In this document: positions 8,586-15,056 of the stretch, piece by piece | Layout: each line of letters opens with the position of its first letter | How positions within the stretch are numbered: position 1 is the first letter of the stretch | DNA from: CAYZHM01 sp964478225 | GTDB lineage: Bacteria > Pseudomonadota > Alphaproteobacteria > Micavibrionales > Micavibrionaceae | Length of the DNA stretch: 64,000 bases | Assembly: GCA_964478225.1 (NCBI GenBank) | Contig: CAYZHM010000001.1 | Location: 62,001 to 126,000, forward strand | Direction of reading: 5' to 3' | Made by a program: the position numbers and the translations under genes | The notes under the pieces: generated by a model | Databases searched by the model: none | Told to the model about the DNA's origin: nothing | What the model saw: the letters and a program-made list of their open reading frames with translations, nothing else

Positions 8586-9050
8586 TTAGCTATAATGCGC
8601 GTGTGTGATTGCAACTGCAAGAGCGTCAGCCTCGTCTTCAGTGATTTTTCCAGAGGTTGGGAGAAGCATTTTGACCATCATCTGGATCTGTTCTTTGGCA
8701 GCGTGACCTGTGCCGACCACTGATTTCTTGATTTTATTGGCAGAATATTCAGCCACTGACAGGCCTTTAATTGCCGGGACAGCAAGAACAACGCCCCGCG
8801 CCTGCCCTAACTTCAAGGCGCTGGCGGGGTTTTGATTGACAAAAGTCTCTTCAATTGCAGCCGTTTGAGGATTATAGGCTTCGATAATAGCACTCAATTC
8901 CATATGAAGCTTTGCCAAGCGCGCGCCAAGCGGGGTTTTGGCATCGGTTTTAATCAGGCCAGAAGCCTTGAAATGCAGCGAATTTCCTTTTTTTTCTATG
9001 ATGCCCCAGCCTGTTTTTTGCAGGCCCGGGTCGATGCCGAGGATGATCAT
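8586..9050 (-). CDS. ruvC: Crossover junction endodeoxyribonuclease RuvC
   Basis: RuvC is the dimeric resolvase that cuts Holliday junctions symmetrically. The 154-aa protein has an RNase H-like fold. The first catalytic aspartate is Asp7 (ILGIDPGL), the IEETFVNQN block supplies the second acidic residue, and EDEADALAVAI supplies the C-terminal pair. It is slightly shorter than the E. coli protein, with a truncated C-terminal tail. It starts the ruvCAB block. In many alphaproteobacteria yebC lies directly upstream, but here two opposite-strand genes separate them. Confidence 0.97.
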   Translation of the reverse strand: MIILGIDPGLQKTGWGIIEKKGNSLHFKASGLIKTDAKTPLGARLAKLHMELSAIIEAYNPQTAAIEETFVNQNPASALKLGQARGVVLAVPAIKGLSVAEYSANKIKKSVVGTGHAAKEQIQMMVKMLLPTSGKITEDEADALAVAITHAHYS

Positions 9051-9135
9051 AAAGAGAGTTTACACGAGAGATTTAATGCGTGCAGTGTAAAATATTGCTT
9101 GTCGACACTTTTGTAATATGTTAATTAATTCTCCT

Positions 9136-9456
9136 ATGAACACCATAAAGACAGAACCAGAGACATACAGATATTTGTTTGCGAATGCCGCGGTAAATCG
9201 GGCTAAAAACTTGGAGGGCGCACGCTTATTTCCTGCGAATTCTAAGGTTAAAAAGGAAGCTTCGAGAAGAGGCGATCTCAAAGAAAGTCTTGTTGTCTTG
9301 GAAGATCGCCGCAAAAAAGACGGAACTCTTCTTATTAGCTTTGCTGGAGTTGAATATTCAGATCAGGCAAAAAAATATTATTTGTTGGGCAGATATCCTT
9401 CTGACGTGCGTACAGAACAAATTTTATATAACGCCTATTATCTTTGTGATCGGTAA
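9136..9456 (+). CDS. Small protein of unknown function, paralogue A of a tandem pair
   Basis: This is a 106-aa soluble, charged protein of unknown function. It shares a core with the next gene: a NLxGARxFP motif, then about 25 residues later LVVxEDRRxxDGT, then a LLG segment. There is no signal peptide or membrane helix. ATG 9136 is chosen; an in-frame ATG at 9118 adds six residues, and neither has a clear ribosome site. It reads opposite to, and lies between, yebC and ruvC, which are usually adjacent, so the pair looks inserted. I do not recognise the family. Confidence 0.65.
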   Translation: MNTIKTEPETYRYLFANAAVNRAKNLEGARLFPANSKVKKEASRRGDLKESLVVLEDRRKKDGTLLISFAGVEYSDQAKKYYLLGRYPSDVRTEQILYNAYYLCDR

Positions 9457-9518
9457 TTTCAGGTAAATTTTTCAAACCGTTCTTGAATCCATGTGCATGA
9501 CTATGGTAATTCAGAATA

Positions 9519-9923
9519 ATGTACAATCGTTTTAACCATCAATGGTCAGATAAAAATATTGATAATTTTCCGACTTATGAAGAATGCCGAACCGCATTTC
9601 GAGAAGTTGAAGCTATTCCCAAAACTATAAACCTTACCGGCGCGCGTATTTTCCCGAATAGTGATAGAGCTGAGGAAGATATTGTTAGTAAGAACTCCTC
9701 TTATGCGCTCATGGATTTTCTTGTTGTTGCTGAAGATCGCCGTCATCATGACGGGACAGGCAGGATCATTGTTAGAACGAGAATTCATAGCGGCACGCAG
9801 AGATGGGAGCTTAAAGCTTCGGATTGCCTTCTTCTGGGCCAAGAAAGTCTTCAGACAGACAAACTGCCTTCTACTATAGTGATGTCTGATGCTTGTGACC
9901 CTTTACGCCTATCCTGCGAGTAG
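9519..9923 (+). CDS. Small protein of unknown function, paralogue B of a tandem pair
   Basis: This 134-aa protein is a diverged copy of the gene just upstream. Both contain NLxGARxFP, a spacer, then FLVVAEDRR (LVVLEDRR in the first copy), DGT and LLG. The N-terminus differs and is rich in Asn and aromatic residues. No membrane or export signal is visible. The last 15 bases overlap the convergent yebC gene. The upstream gap is 62 bases with no strong ribosome-binding site. The conserved EDRR-DGT core is the obvious candidate for a shared functional site, but no function can be assigned. Confidence 0.65.
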   Translation: MYNRFNHQWSDKNIDNFPTYEECRTAFREVEAIPKTINLTGARIFPNSDRAEEDIVSKNSSYALMDFLVVAEDRRHHDGTGRIIVRTRIHSGTQRWELKASDCLLLGQESLQTDKLPSTIVMSDACDPLRLSCE

Positions 9924-10661
9924 TTTTTCCATGATGTCGTCGCTGACTTGCATGTTGGTCGTAACGGTTTGAACGTCGTCGTTATCCTCGAGCACATCGA
10001 TCAGTTTCAGAACCATCGTAGCCTGTTCTTCGTTGATTTCACTGGTGACGTTCGGGTTCCAGATTAGTCCGGCCTTTTCAGGTTCGCCGAGTTTTTTCTC
10101 CAGAGCGTCACGGACGGCCGCGAAATCATCGACGGAGCATGTGATGTAGTGACCGTCGTCATCACTTTCGACGTTATCGGCTCCCGCCTCGACGCCTGCT
10201 TCGAACATTGCGTCTGGACTTGCTTTTGCTACGGGGTAAATAATCTCCCCTACTCGGTCGAACATAAAGCCCACGGAGCCTGTTTCCCCTAAGTTTCCAC
10301 CGTATTTTGTAAAAGATGAGCGCACTTCGCCTGCGGTGCGGTTGCGGTTATCTGTGAGAGCCTCAACAATAATGGCCACACCACCAGGACCATATCCTTC
10401 GTAGCGGATTTCCTCGTAATCGTCCCCCTCGCCGCCGCCAACGCCTTTTTGGATGGCTGCCTCAATGTTATTTTTGGGCATGGATTGGCCTCTTGCCGTG
10501 TAAACGGCGAGGCGCAAACGGGGGTTCATGTCCGGGTCGCCGCCGCCCATTTTGGCGGCTACCGTGATTTCCCGGCTTAGTTTTGCGAAGGCTTTTGAGC
10601 GTTGTGCGTCTTGTTTTCCCTTACGGTGCTTGATATTTGCCCATTTTGAATGTCCGGCCAT
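9909..10661 (-). CDS. yebC: YebC/PmpR/TACO1 family protein
   Basis: This 250-aa protein is a YebC family member, described as a transcriptional regulator and, in newer work on the family, as a translation factor acting on stalling polyproline-type sequences. The N-terminal signature MAGHSKWANIKHRKG is intact. The internal GPGGVAIIVEALTDNRNRT and GGNLGETGSVGFMF blocks are diagnostic. It is the usual upstream neighbour of ruvC in alphaproteobacteria. Its stop overlaps paralogue B on the other strand by 15 bases. Confidence 0.97.
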   Translation of the reverse strand: MAGHSKWANIKHRKGKQDAQRSKAFAKLSREITVAAKMGGGDPDMNPRLRLAVYTARGQSMPKNNIEAAIQKGVGGGEGDDYEEIRYEGYGPGGVAIIVEALTDNRNRTAGEVRSSFTKYGGNLGETGSVGFMFDRVGEIIYPVAKASPDAMFEAGVEAGADNVESDDDGHYITCSVDDFAAVRDALEKKLGEPEKAGLIWNPNVTSEINEEQATMVLKLIDVLEDNDDVQTVTTNMQVSDDIMEKLLAG

Positions 10662-10755
10662 TGGTATACTCTTGTTTTCTTGTTAATCTTGTCTTGCTAG
10701 TCTTGGGTTTGAATTTGATTCATAAAATAAGGGTTAGGCAGGGCAAAAGTAAAGT

Positions 10756-11292
10756 ATGGCTTACGATTTTAAAGATCTTTCTGTTTTGATTGTCGAGGAC
10801 AACACCCCTGTTCGAGACATAACTGTTTCCATATTCAAGACTTTTGGGGTCAAAAAAGTTTTCACAGCGAGAAATGGTGAAGAGGGTTTTGTTGAGTTTT
10901 GCATCCGTAACCCGGATCTGGTGATTACGGATTGGATGATGCATCCGATGGATGGGTTTGAGATGGTTCACCTTATGCGCACCCACAGCGAAAGCCCCAA
11001 CCCTTATGTGCCGGTGATTTTGATGACGGCCTTTACTCAGCAAAATAAAATTGTCCGGGCACGCGATTGTGGCATTACGGAGATCATGGCCAAGCCGTTT
11101 AGCACACGTGATCTTTATAAGAGGCTTGTGCAGATCATTGAGCATCCAAGACGCTTTGTGAAGATTGATGAATTTTTTGGGCCAGACCGGCGCAGGTCTT
11201 TGAAAAATCAGTACTCAGGGCCATTTAAACGCGAGACGGATGTTCGCCCTGAAGACTATATGCGTAACAAAGCCAAGGATGAAATAAGATAG
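10756..11292 (+). CDS. Response regulator with single receiver domain and basic tail
   Basis: This 178-aa protein has a CheY-like receiver at about residues 8-128. The acidic pocket is at Glu14/Asp15, the phosphoacceptor is Asp59 (VITDWMM), Thr91 follows in LMTAFT, and Lys113 lies in MAKPFS. All key residues are present, so it should be phosphorylatable. Instead of a DNA-binding domain it carries about 50 residues of basic, polar tail (EFFGPDRRR, FKRETDVRPEDY). No histidine kinase is adjacent. The next gene begins two bases after its stop and is probably co-transcribed. Confidence 0.9.
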   Translation: MAYDFKDLSVLIVEDNTPVRDITVSIFKTFGVKKVFTARNGEEGFVEFCIRNPDLVITDWMMHPMDGFEMVHLMRTHSESPNPYVPVILMTAFTQQNKIVRARDCGITEIMAKPFSTRDLYKRLVQIIEHPRRFVKIDEFFGPDRRRSLKNQYSGPFKRETDVRPEDYMRNKAKDEIR

Positions 11293-11294
11293 CC

Positions 11295-11834
11295 ATGGCG
11301 GATAATTACGTACTGCGACACTACAATCAAAAACCGCGCAGGCGCGCAGAATTCATTACGCCGCCTAATCTTATCAAACAAAAAGTGGGGTCTGGTGGAT
11401 TGAGTGAAGAAATTCTCGATCGGGCACAGGAATTGCTTGAGAAAAACACGATTGATTTTCTGCCGTTGGCGGAGATTTACTTAAAACGATTAAAAGATGG
11501 CGTTGTGCTTTCTGCAAATTTAGGCCCTGCGGACGATATTGAATACGTGATTTCAACGATGCTATATCCCGCCATTCAGCTTAAGGGAAATGGAACGATG
11601 TTCCATTATCCGTTGGTGACAACGATGGCGGACAAACTGATCCAGTTTTTAGAAGTAATAGAAAGGCCTGATTCCAAAATTGTTGAGATCGTAACCGCGT
11701 TTCATACGACGATTGAGATGGTCGTCAAAGGACGAATTCAGGGTGAAGGCGGCGCGCACGGCTATAGCTTGGTGAAGGCGCTTGATGGGGCGTGCCAACG
11801 ATACTTTGAAAAATACCCTGACAATCTCAGTTAA
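11295..11834 (+). CDS. Conserved hypothetical partner of the upstream response regulator
   Basis: This 179-aa cytoplasmic protein has no recognised domain name. A basic N-terminus (NQKPRRRAEF) precedes a mainly helical body, including EEILDRAQELLEKN, an EYVISTMLYPAIQLKGNG segment, and the C-terminal IVTAFHTTIEMVVKGRIQG followed by a Gly/His-rich turn. The FHTT segment sits in a predicted helix, so a histidine phosphotransfer-like role is conceivable but is inference only. The two-base spacing to the receiver gene suggests the products act together. An inverted repeat overlaps the stop codon. Confidence 0.8.
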   Translation: MADNYVLRHYNQKPRRRAEFITPPNLIKQKVGSGGLSEEILDRAQELLEKNTIDFLPLAEIYLKRLKDGVVLSANLGPADDIEYVISTMLYPAIQLKGNGTMFHYPLVTTMADKLIQFLEVIERPDSKIVEIVTAFHTTIEMVVKGRIQGEGGAHGYSLVKALDGACQRYFEKYPDNLS

Positions 11835-11850
11835 GATCATCAGGGTATTT
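11813..11850. terminator. Bidirectional Rho-independent terminator
   Basis: A nine-base inverted repeat (ATACCCTGA at 11813-11821 and TCAGGGTAT at 11840-11848) straddles the stop codon of the (+) gene. Read on the minus strand, the second arm is followed by a five-base T run, which fits termination of the csbD transcript. On the plus strand the tail is weaker (TTTCT). Confidence 0.65.
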
Positions 11851-11869
11851 CTAGGAAGACGAATATCGC

Positions 11870-12076
11870 TTAGGCAGCTTTATTCATCTTTTCCCATTCT
11901 TTGACTTGCTTCTCGGCGGCGTCTTTAGCTACGCCATAGCTTTCCTGGATTGAGCCGATAAGCTTTTCACGATTTCCTGCAATCTGGTCGAACTGATCAT
12001 CGGTTAGCTTGCCCCATTGCTTTTGGACTTCGCCCTTGAACTTTTTCCAGTTACCTCCAAAAATATCTTTATTCAT
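11870..12076 (-). CDS. CsbD family stress protein
   Basis: This 68-aa hydrophilic protein is a CsbD-like (UPF0337) member, a family induced by general stress in many bacteria with unknown molecular role. It has the typical beginning MNKDIFGGNWKKFKGEVQKQ and the repeated WGKLTDDQ / IAGNREKL pattern. A strong AAGGAG ribosome site precedes the ATG. It lies 23 bases after the PRC-barrel gene and shares its transcript, which starts at an EcfG-type promoter. Confidence 0.93.
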   Translation of the reverse strand: MNKDIFGGNWKKFKGEVQKQWGKLTDDQFDQIAGNREKLIGSIQESYGVAKDAAEKQVKEWEKMNKAA

Positions 12077-12099
12077 GATATGTCTCCTTTTCGTTTGGG

Positions 12100-12822
12100 T
12101 TAGTTGTTTTCACTTTGTCTTTTCATGGTTTCAAACTCGGCCGTTTGATTGGCGCTTAGTTTGACATGAACTTCGTTGTCTTCTTTGACCAACTTCATAT
12201 CCTTGAACGAGGCGACCGCTTTCTCGCCACCAAGGCCAAGAGTTTTGTCGTATCCGATGACAAAGTCGCTGGCCTTACCGTTTTTGAAATTGATGTTGTC
12301 AACCTCGCCGACAGTTTCACCTGTGCTATCGATCACATCTGCGTCCAATAATTCAGAGGCACTGTAGCCGTTGGTTGGGATTACTTTTGTACGGCTTCCA
12401 GCATCTTCCGGATCATAAGAGAAAGAAACGGCGTTCTTGATCATGTCCTCGGTTAGGGGTGCGACGACATTTCCGTCTGCGTTGCGGGTTGTTATCGCAT
12501 TGTAATCAAAGGCGATCTCTTTGCCGAGGCCAGTGAAATCCCCGTCGCCGAGAACGGCCATCGTGGCGTTCCCGTCTTTGTCGAGAATAATGTCATTGAT
12601 CTTTGCAACCCGGTCTCCCTTGATGTTGTAGACAGGCTGGCCGATTAGATCGGAAATCTTATTCGTGGCTTTTGTTGCAGCAGGCTTGGCTTTTGCAGCT
12701 TCTGCATTGTAAGAGCTTTTGGCCTCTGCATTGGCTTTTGTATGAGCATTTGTCTCAGCCAGAGCTGGGCCAGCCACTGTCATAGCAAATACTGATGCTG
12801 CGGTTAGAATTTGTTTTTTCAT
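12100..12822 (-). CDS. Exported PRC-barrel domain protein
   Basis: This 240-aa protein carries a signal peptide (residues 1-22, ending PALA-ET). After an Ala/Lys-rich linker there are two PRC-barrel-like units. The first is at about 55-120 (LIGQPVYNIKGDRVAKINDIILDKDG) and the second at about 150-215 (SELLDADVIDSTGETVGEVDNI). ATG 12822 is preferred because GGGAG lies directly upstream; an in-frame ATG nine codons earlier lacks a site. It is the first gene of a two-gene unit with csbD. PRC-barrel proteins of this exported type often accompany stress regulons, which agrees with the promoter. Confidence 0.9.
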   Translation of the reverse strand: MKKQILTAASVFAMTVAGPALAETNAHTKANAEAKSSYNAEAAKAKPAATKATNKISDLIGQPVYNIKGDRVAKINDIILDKDGNATMAVLGDGDFTGLGKEIAFDYNAITTRNADGNVVAPLTEDMIKNAVSFSYDPEDAGSRTKVIPTNGYSASELLDADVIDSTGETVGEVDNINFKNGKASDFVIGYDKTLGLGGEKAVASFKDMKLVKEDNEVHVKLSANQTAEFETMKRQSENN

Positions 12823-12857
12823 TGGAATATCTCCCTTTTTCTGGTTCATGCAACACG

Positions 12858-12883
12858 AACGCAGGGAGGATTAAGAATGTTCC
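12858..12883 (-). promoter_or_regulatory. EcfG-type general stress promoter
   Basis: On the minus strand GGAAC (12883-12879) and CGTT (12861-12858) are separated by exactly 17 bases. This matches the alphaproteobacterial EcfG consensus GGAAC-N16/17-CGTT. It lies 36 bases ahead of the start codon of the PRC-barrel gene, and the genes it would drive (PRC-barrel and CsbD) are stress types. Confidence 0.7.
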
Positions 12884-12902
12884 CTATGAGCTTATAAAAG
12901 TT

Positions 12903-13712
12903 TTAGGAGTGGGTTTGTGAAAGCTTTCCGCCGATCCGGATCGGCTCAATGGAAACAGCCAAGCCGGTTTTATCGTCTGTTGTGACCAAAGCGCCGCAGA
13001 GTGTGGCCTCGCCATCAGCAGGCCTGAATTTTTCACCCGGCATTTTAGAAACAAACTTATCAACCGGCATTTCCTTTTGTACGCCGATGACGCTGTTGTA
13101 GTCGCCTGTCATGCCCGCATCGGCCATAAAGGCCGTTCCGTGTTCCATGACATGGTGGTCAGCGGTTGGGATATGGGTGTGCGTTCCGATAACGGCGCTG
13201 ACTTGCCCATCAAGATAATGACCAAGGGACATTTTTTCCGACGTCGCCTCAGCATGGAAATCCACGAAGATCGCCGCGACGGTCTGCCCTAGCTTCTCCT
13301 TACTGACGATTTCTTTGAGCATACGAAACGGGTCATCAAGCGGCGGCATAAACAGGCTGCCCATAGCGTTAATAACCAAAACTTCACGGCCATCGGCAAT
13401 TTTGAATTTCACAGATCCATTGCCGGGCGTTCCTGAGGGATAGTTTATGGGGCGTAAAAGATTTTTGTCTTTGGCGATGTAGGGAATAATTTCGCGCTGG
13501 TCCCAGACATGGTTTCCTGTCGTAATAACATCAACCCCTGCCGCGTAAAATTCTTTGCAGTTTTTTTCGGTGATGCCAATTCCATGCGCGGCGTTTTCAC
13601 CATTGGCAATAACGATATCTGGGTTCAGCTTGTTTTTAAGACCTGGCAAATGCTTTTCAACGGCCTCGCGGCCGCTGCGGCCTGAAATGTCGCCGATAAA
13701 TAATATTTTCAT
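12903..13712 (-). CDS. ymdB: YmdB family metallophosphoesterase (TIGR00282)
   Basis: This 269-aa protein belongs to the TIGR00282/YmdB calcineurin-like phosphoesterases; members have 2',3'-cyclic nucleotide phosphodiesterase activity. The metal ligands are visible in order: GDISGR (Asp8), ANGENAAHG, GNHVWDQ, VDFHAEATSEK and GTHTHIPTAD. Length is typical. The start directly follows the stop of the cyclo-ligase gene with no gap, so the two form an operon. The minus-strand order 6S RNA, cyclo-ligase, ymdB is common in alphaproteobacteria. Confidence 0.94.
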   Translation of the reverse strand: MKILFIGDISGRSGREAVEKHLPGLKNKLNPDIVIANGENAAHGIGITEKNCKEFYAAGVDVITTGNHVWDQREIIPYIAKDKNLLRPINYPSGTPGNGSVKFKIADGREVLVINAMGSLFMPPLDDPFRMLKEIVSKEKLGQTVAAIFVDFHAEATSEKMSLGHYLDGQVSAVIGTHTHIPTADHHVMEHGTAFMADAGMTGDYNSVIGVQKEMPVDKFVSKMPGEKFRPADGEATLCGALVTTDDKTGLAVSIEPIRIGGKLSQTHS

Positions 13713-14291
13713 TTACTCTCCAAAATACTGGGCGCCTTGCGGTGTTATGACCCAATCCAGTTTTGCATCGTGGTCTTCCACGGGCAGGTTAAATAAACAG
13801 GATTGCTGGGCATAGGCAAGGCCTACGGCAGTGATTTTCTTGCGAGAGCGGAGATCGGTCAAAGTTGCATCATAGTATCCGCCGCCAAAACCCAACCGAT
13901 ATCCACGTCGGTCAAAGGCCAATAACGGGACAATTACAATGTCCGGTTCGACCCATTCCTTTGTGGCGGGTTCAAGAACATCATACGGGCCATTTTGCAG
14001 GTCAATACTCTCGTTCCACTTTGCAAATTCAAGGATTTTGGCGCCGGACTTCACAACCGGAAGGGCGCATTCTATCCCCTGCTCCATCAGGCGCTCCAAG
14101 ATCGGATATGTATCAAATTCTTTATCTTTTGGCCAATAGGCCGCGACAATATGCGGTTTTTGAGGGTTTATTGCAGAAAAAAAGTGATCGCGGGCGTGGT
14201 CAATGTCTTCGATATCATAAAACATCCGGCCGCGATGGCGGAGGGCTTCGGCGCGCAATTCCTGTTTTTCTTGACGAAGAGTATCGTTCAT
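13713..14291 (-). CDS. ygfA: 5-formyltetrahydrofolate cyclo-ligase
   Basis: The enzyme converts 5-formyl-THF to 5,10-methenyl-THF with ATP. The 192-aa protein shows the N-terminal RxxxRxxR-like basic helix, a central LPVVKSG substrate region, and the diagnostic phosphate-binding block RLGFGGGYYDATL near residues 135-147. In many proteobacteria this gene is linked to 6S RNA; here a 6S RNA lies upstream on the same strand, separated by two small opposite-strand ORFs. Confidence 0.96.
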   Translation of the reverse strand: MNDTLRQEKQELRAEALRHRGRMFYDIEDIDHARDHFFSAINPQKPHIVAAYWPKDKEFDTYPILERLMEQGIECALPVVKSGAKILEFAKWNESIDLQNGPYDVLEPATKEWVEPDIVIVPLLAFDRRGYRLGFGGGYYDATLTDLRSRKKITAVGLAYAQQSCLFNLPVEDHDAKLDWVITPQGAQYFGE

Positions 14292-14337
14292 GGTCAGCTA
14301 TTATCATAAATAGGAACAGAGAGGATTGCTAGCGACA

Positions 14338-14559
14338 ATGACAGATATTGATTGTGCAAGTGCAGGAGTAGCTATCGGGGCTTTTGAGATCACGAATGTT
14401 GGTGTTGGGACTCTTATGGGGGAACAATTTAGAAACTCATCCCTCGGCGGAGCGATCTTGACTACGGCAGTTTTTAGCGTGGCCGCTCTAACGTATTATT
14501 ATTCAAGCAGATATCATGCGCGTGAGAAGAAATTAGCTCCGGCACAGGAAAAATCGTAG
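14338..14559 (+). CDS. Small membrane protein of unknown function
   Basis: This 73-aa protein has an Ala/Gly/Val-rich N-terminal half (GVAIGAFEITNVGVGTLMG) and a hydrophobic helix at about residues 38-56 (AILTTAVFSVAALTYYYSS). A short basic tail follows (RYHAREKKL). ATG 14338 is preferred over an upstream TTG because the GAGAGG ribosome site is too close to the TTG. It is followed by a second small membrane ORF with a similar membrane-helix-then-basic-tail plan. No family recognised. Confidence 0.5.
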   Translation: MTDIDCASAGVAIGAFEITNVGVGTLMGEQFRNSSLGGAILTTAVFSVAALTYYYSSRYHAREKKLAPAQEKS

Positions 14560-14573
14560 ATTTAAAGAAACGC

Positions 14574-14786
14574 ATGCAACACAAAGATCCAATTATGAAA
14601 GTTGCGATGCAGACCCTGGCTTATGGGCCCCCCGCGGCAGGTTTGACCAACGACTTCGTAAGTGCTGCATGGGCTGTACCTGTTGCAGCTATTGTGGCAG
14701 TAATTCCGCCAGCTATTTATTTGGGCCAACGTGCCCGGGCGTATTATCGTGAACATCATTTAGAAGATTTGCCGCGAGAGCCGTGA
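14574..14786 (+). CDS. Small membrane protein of unknown function
   Basis: This 70-aa ORF encodes one hydrophobic helix (about residues 31-50, WAVPVAAIVAVIPPAIYLG) followed by a charged tail (QRARAYYREHHLEDLPRE). An internal ATG at 14595 is an alternative start. The ribosome site is weak. Its last 21 bases overlap the 3' end of the 6S RNA on the other strand. It resembles the previous small ORF in layout but not clearly in sequence. Confidence 0.45.
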   Translation: MQHKDPIMKVAMQTLAYGPPAAGLTNDFVSAAWAVPVAAIVAVIPPAIYLGQRARAYYREHHLEDLPREP

Positions 14787-14929
14787 CCCTAGAAATCCAC
14801 GTGTGGCCCTGTTAACCAGGTGGGCGCCGCGATAAAAAAGGCCACGGCCTTAATCAGAGACAGCTCCCTAACGCGAATGCATCGGCCTCCGGGATATAAT
14901 CATGGTGCACGCGCACCGCAGCAAATCAA
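14766..14929 (-). ncRNA. ssrS: 6S RNA
   Basis: 6S RNA mimics an open promoter and sequesters sigma70 RNA polymerase in stationary phase. On the minus strand the ends pair over 11 bases (GATTTGCTGCG at 14927-14917 with CGCGGCAAATC at 14776-14766, including one G-T). About 35 bases from the 5' end comes TCCCGGAGGCCGATG, which aligns with the conserved 5' bubble of E. coli 6S (TCCCCTGAGCCGAT). Near the 3' end AGGGTCACGGC aligns with E. coli AGGGTTACAGC. Length (about 164 nt) is typical. It lies upstream of the cyclo-ligase and in the neighbourhood of zapA, as in relatives. Ends are estimated to a few bases. Confidence 0.85.
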
Positions 14930-14935
14930 CAACTG

Positions 14936-14964
14936 TATATAGTATAATCCCCTCTCATTACAAA
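14936..14964 (-). promoter_or_regulatory. Putative sigma70 promoter of the 6S RNA
   Basis: On the minus strand TTTGTA (14964-14959) is followed after 17 bases by TATATA (14941-14936). This places the start of transcription near 14929, where the 5' arm of the 6S stem begins. The -35 element is a weak match. Confidence 0.5.
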
Positions 14965-15056
14965 CTTTTCCTGCAAAAACTTAACGTAATCCTTGACTAG
15001 AGGGTTTCCGGGGGTTAGCGTTGTTGACTTGAAAATAACTGCGTGAGGTTTCTTAA

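Noticed and set aside
14837..14862. Terminator-like hairpin AAGGCC/GGCCTT with T run on the minus strand
   Set aside because: It lies in the apical part of the 6S RNA structure, so it is explained by that RNA rather than by a gene end.
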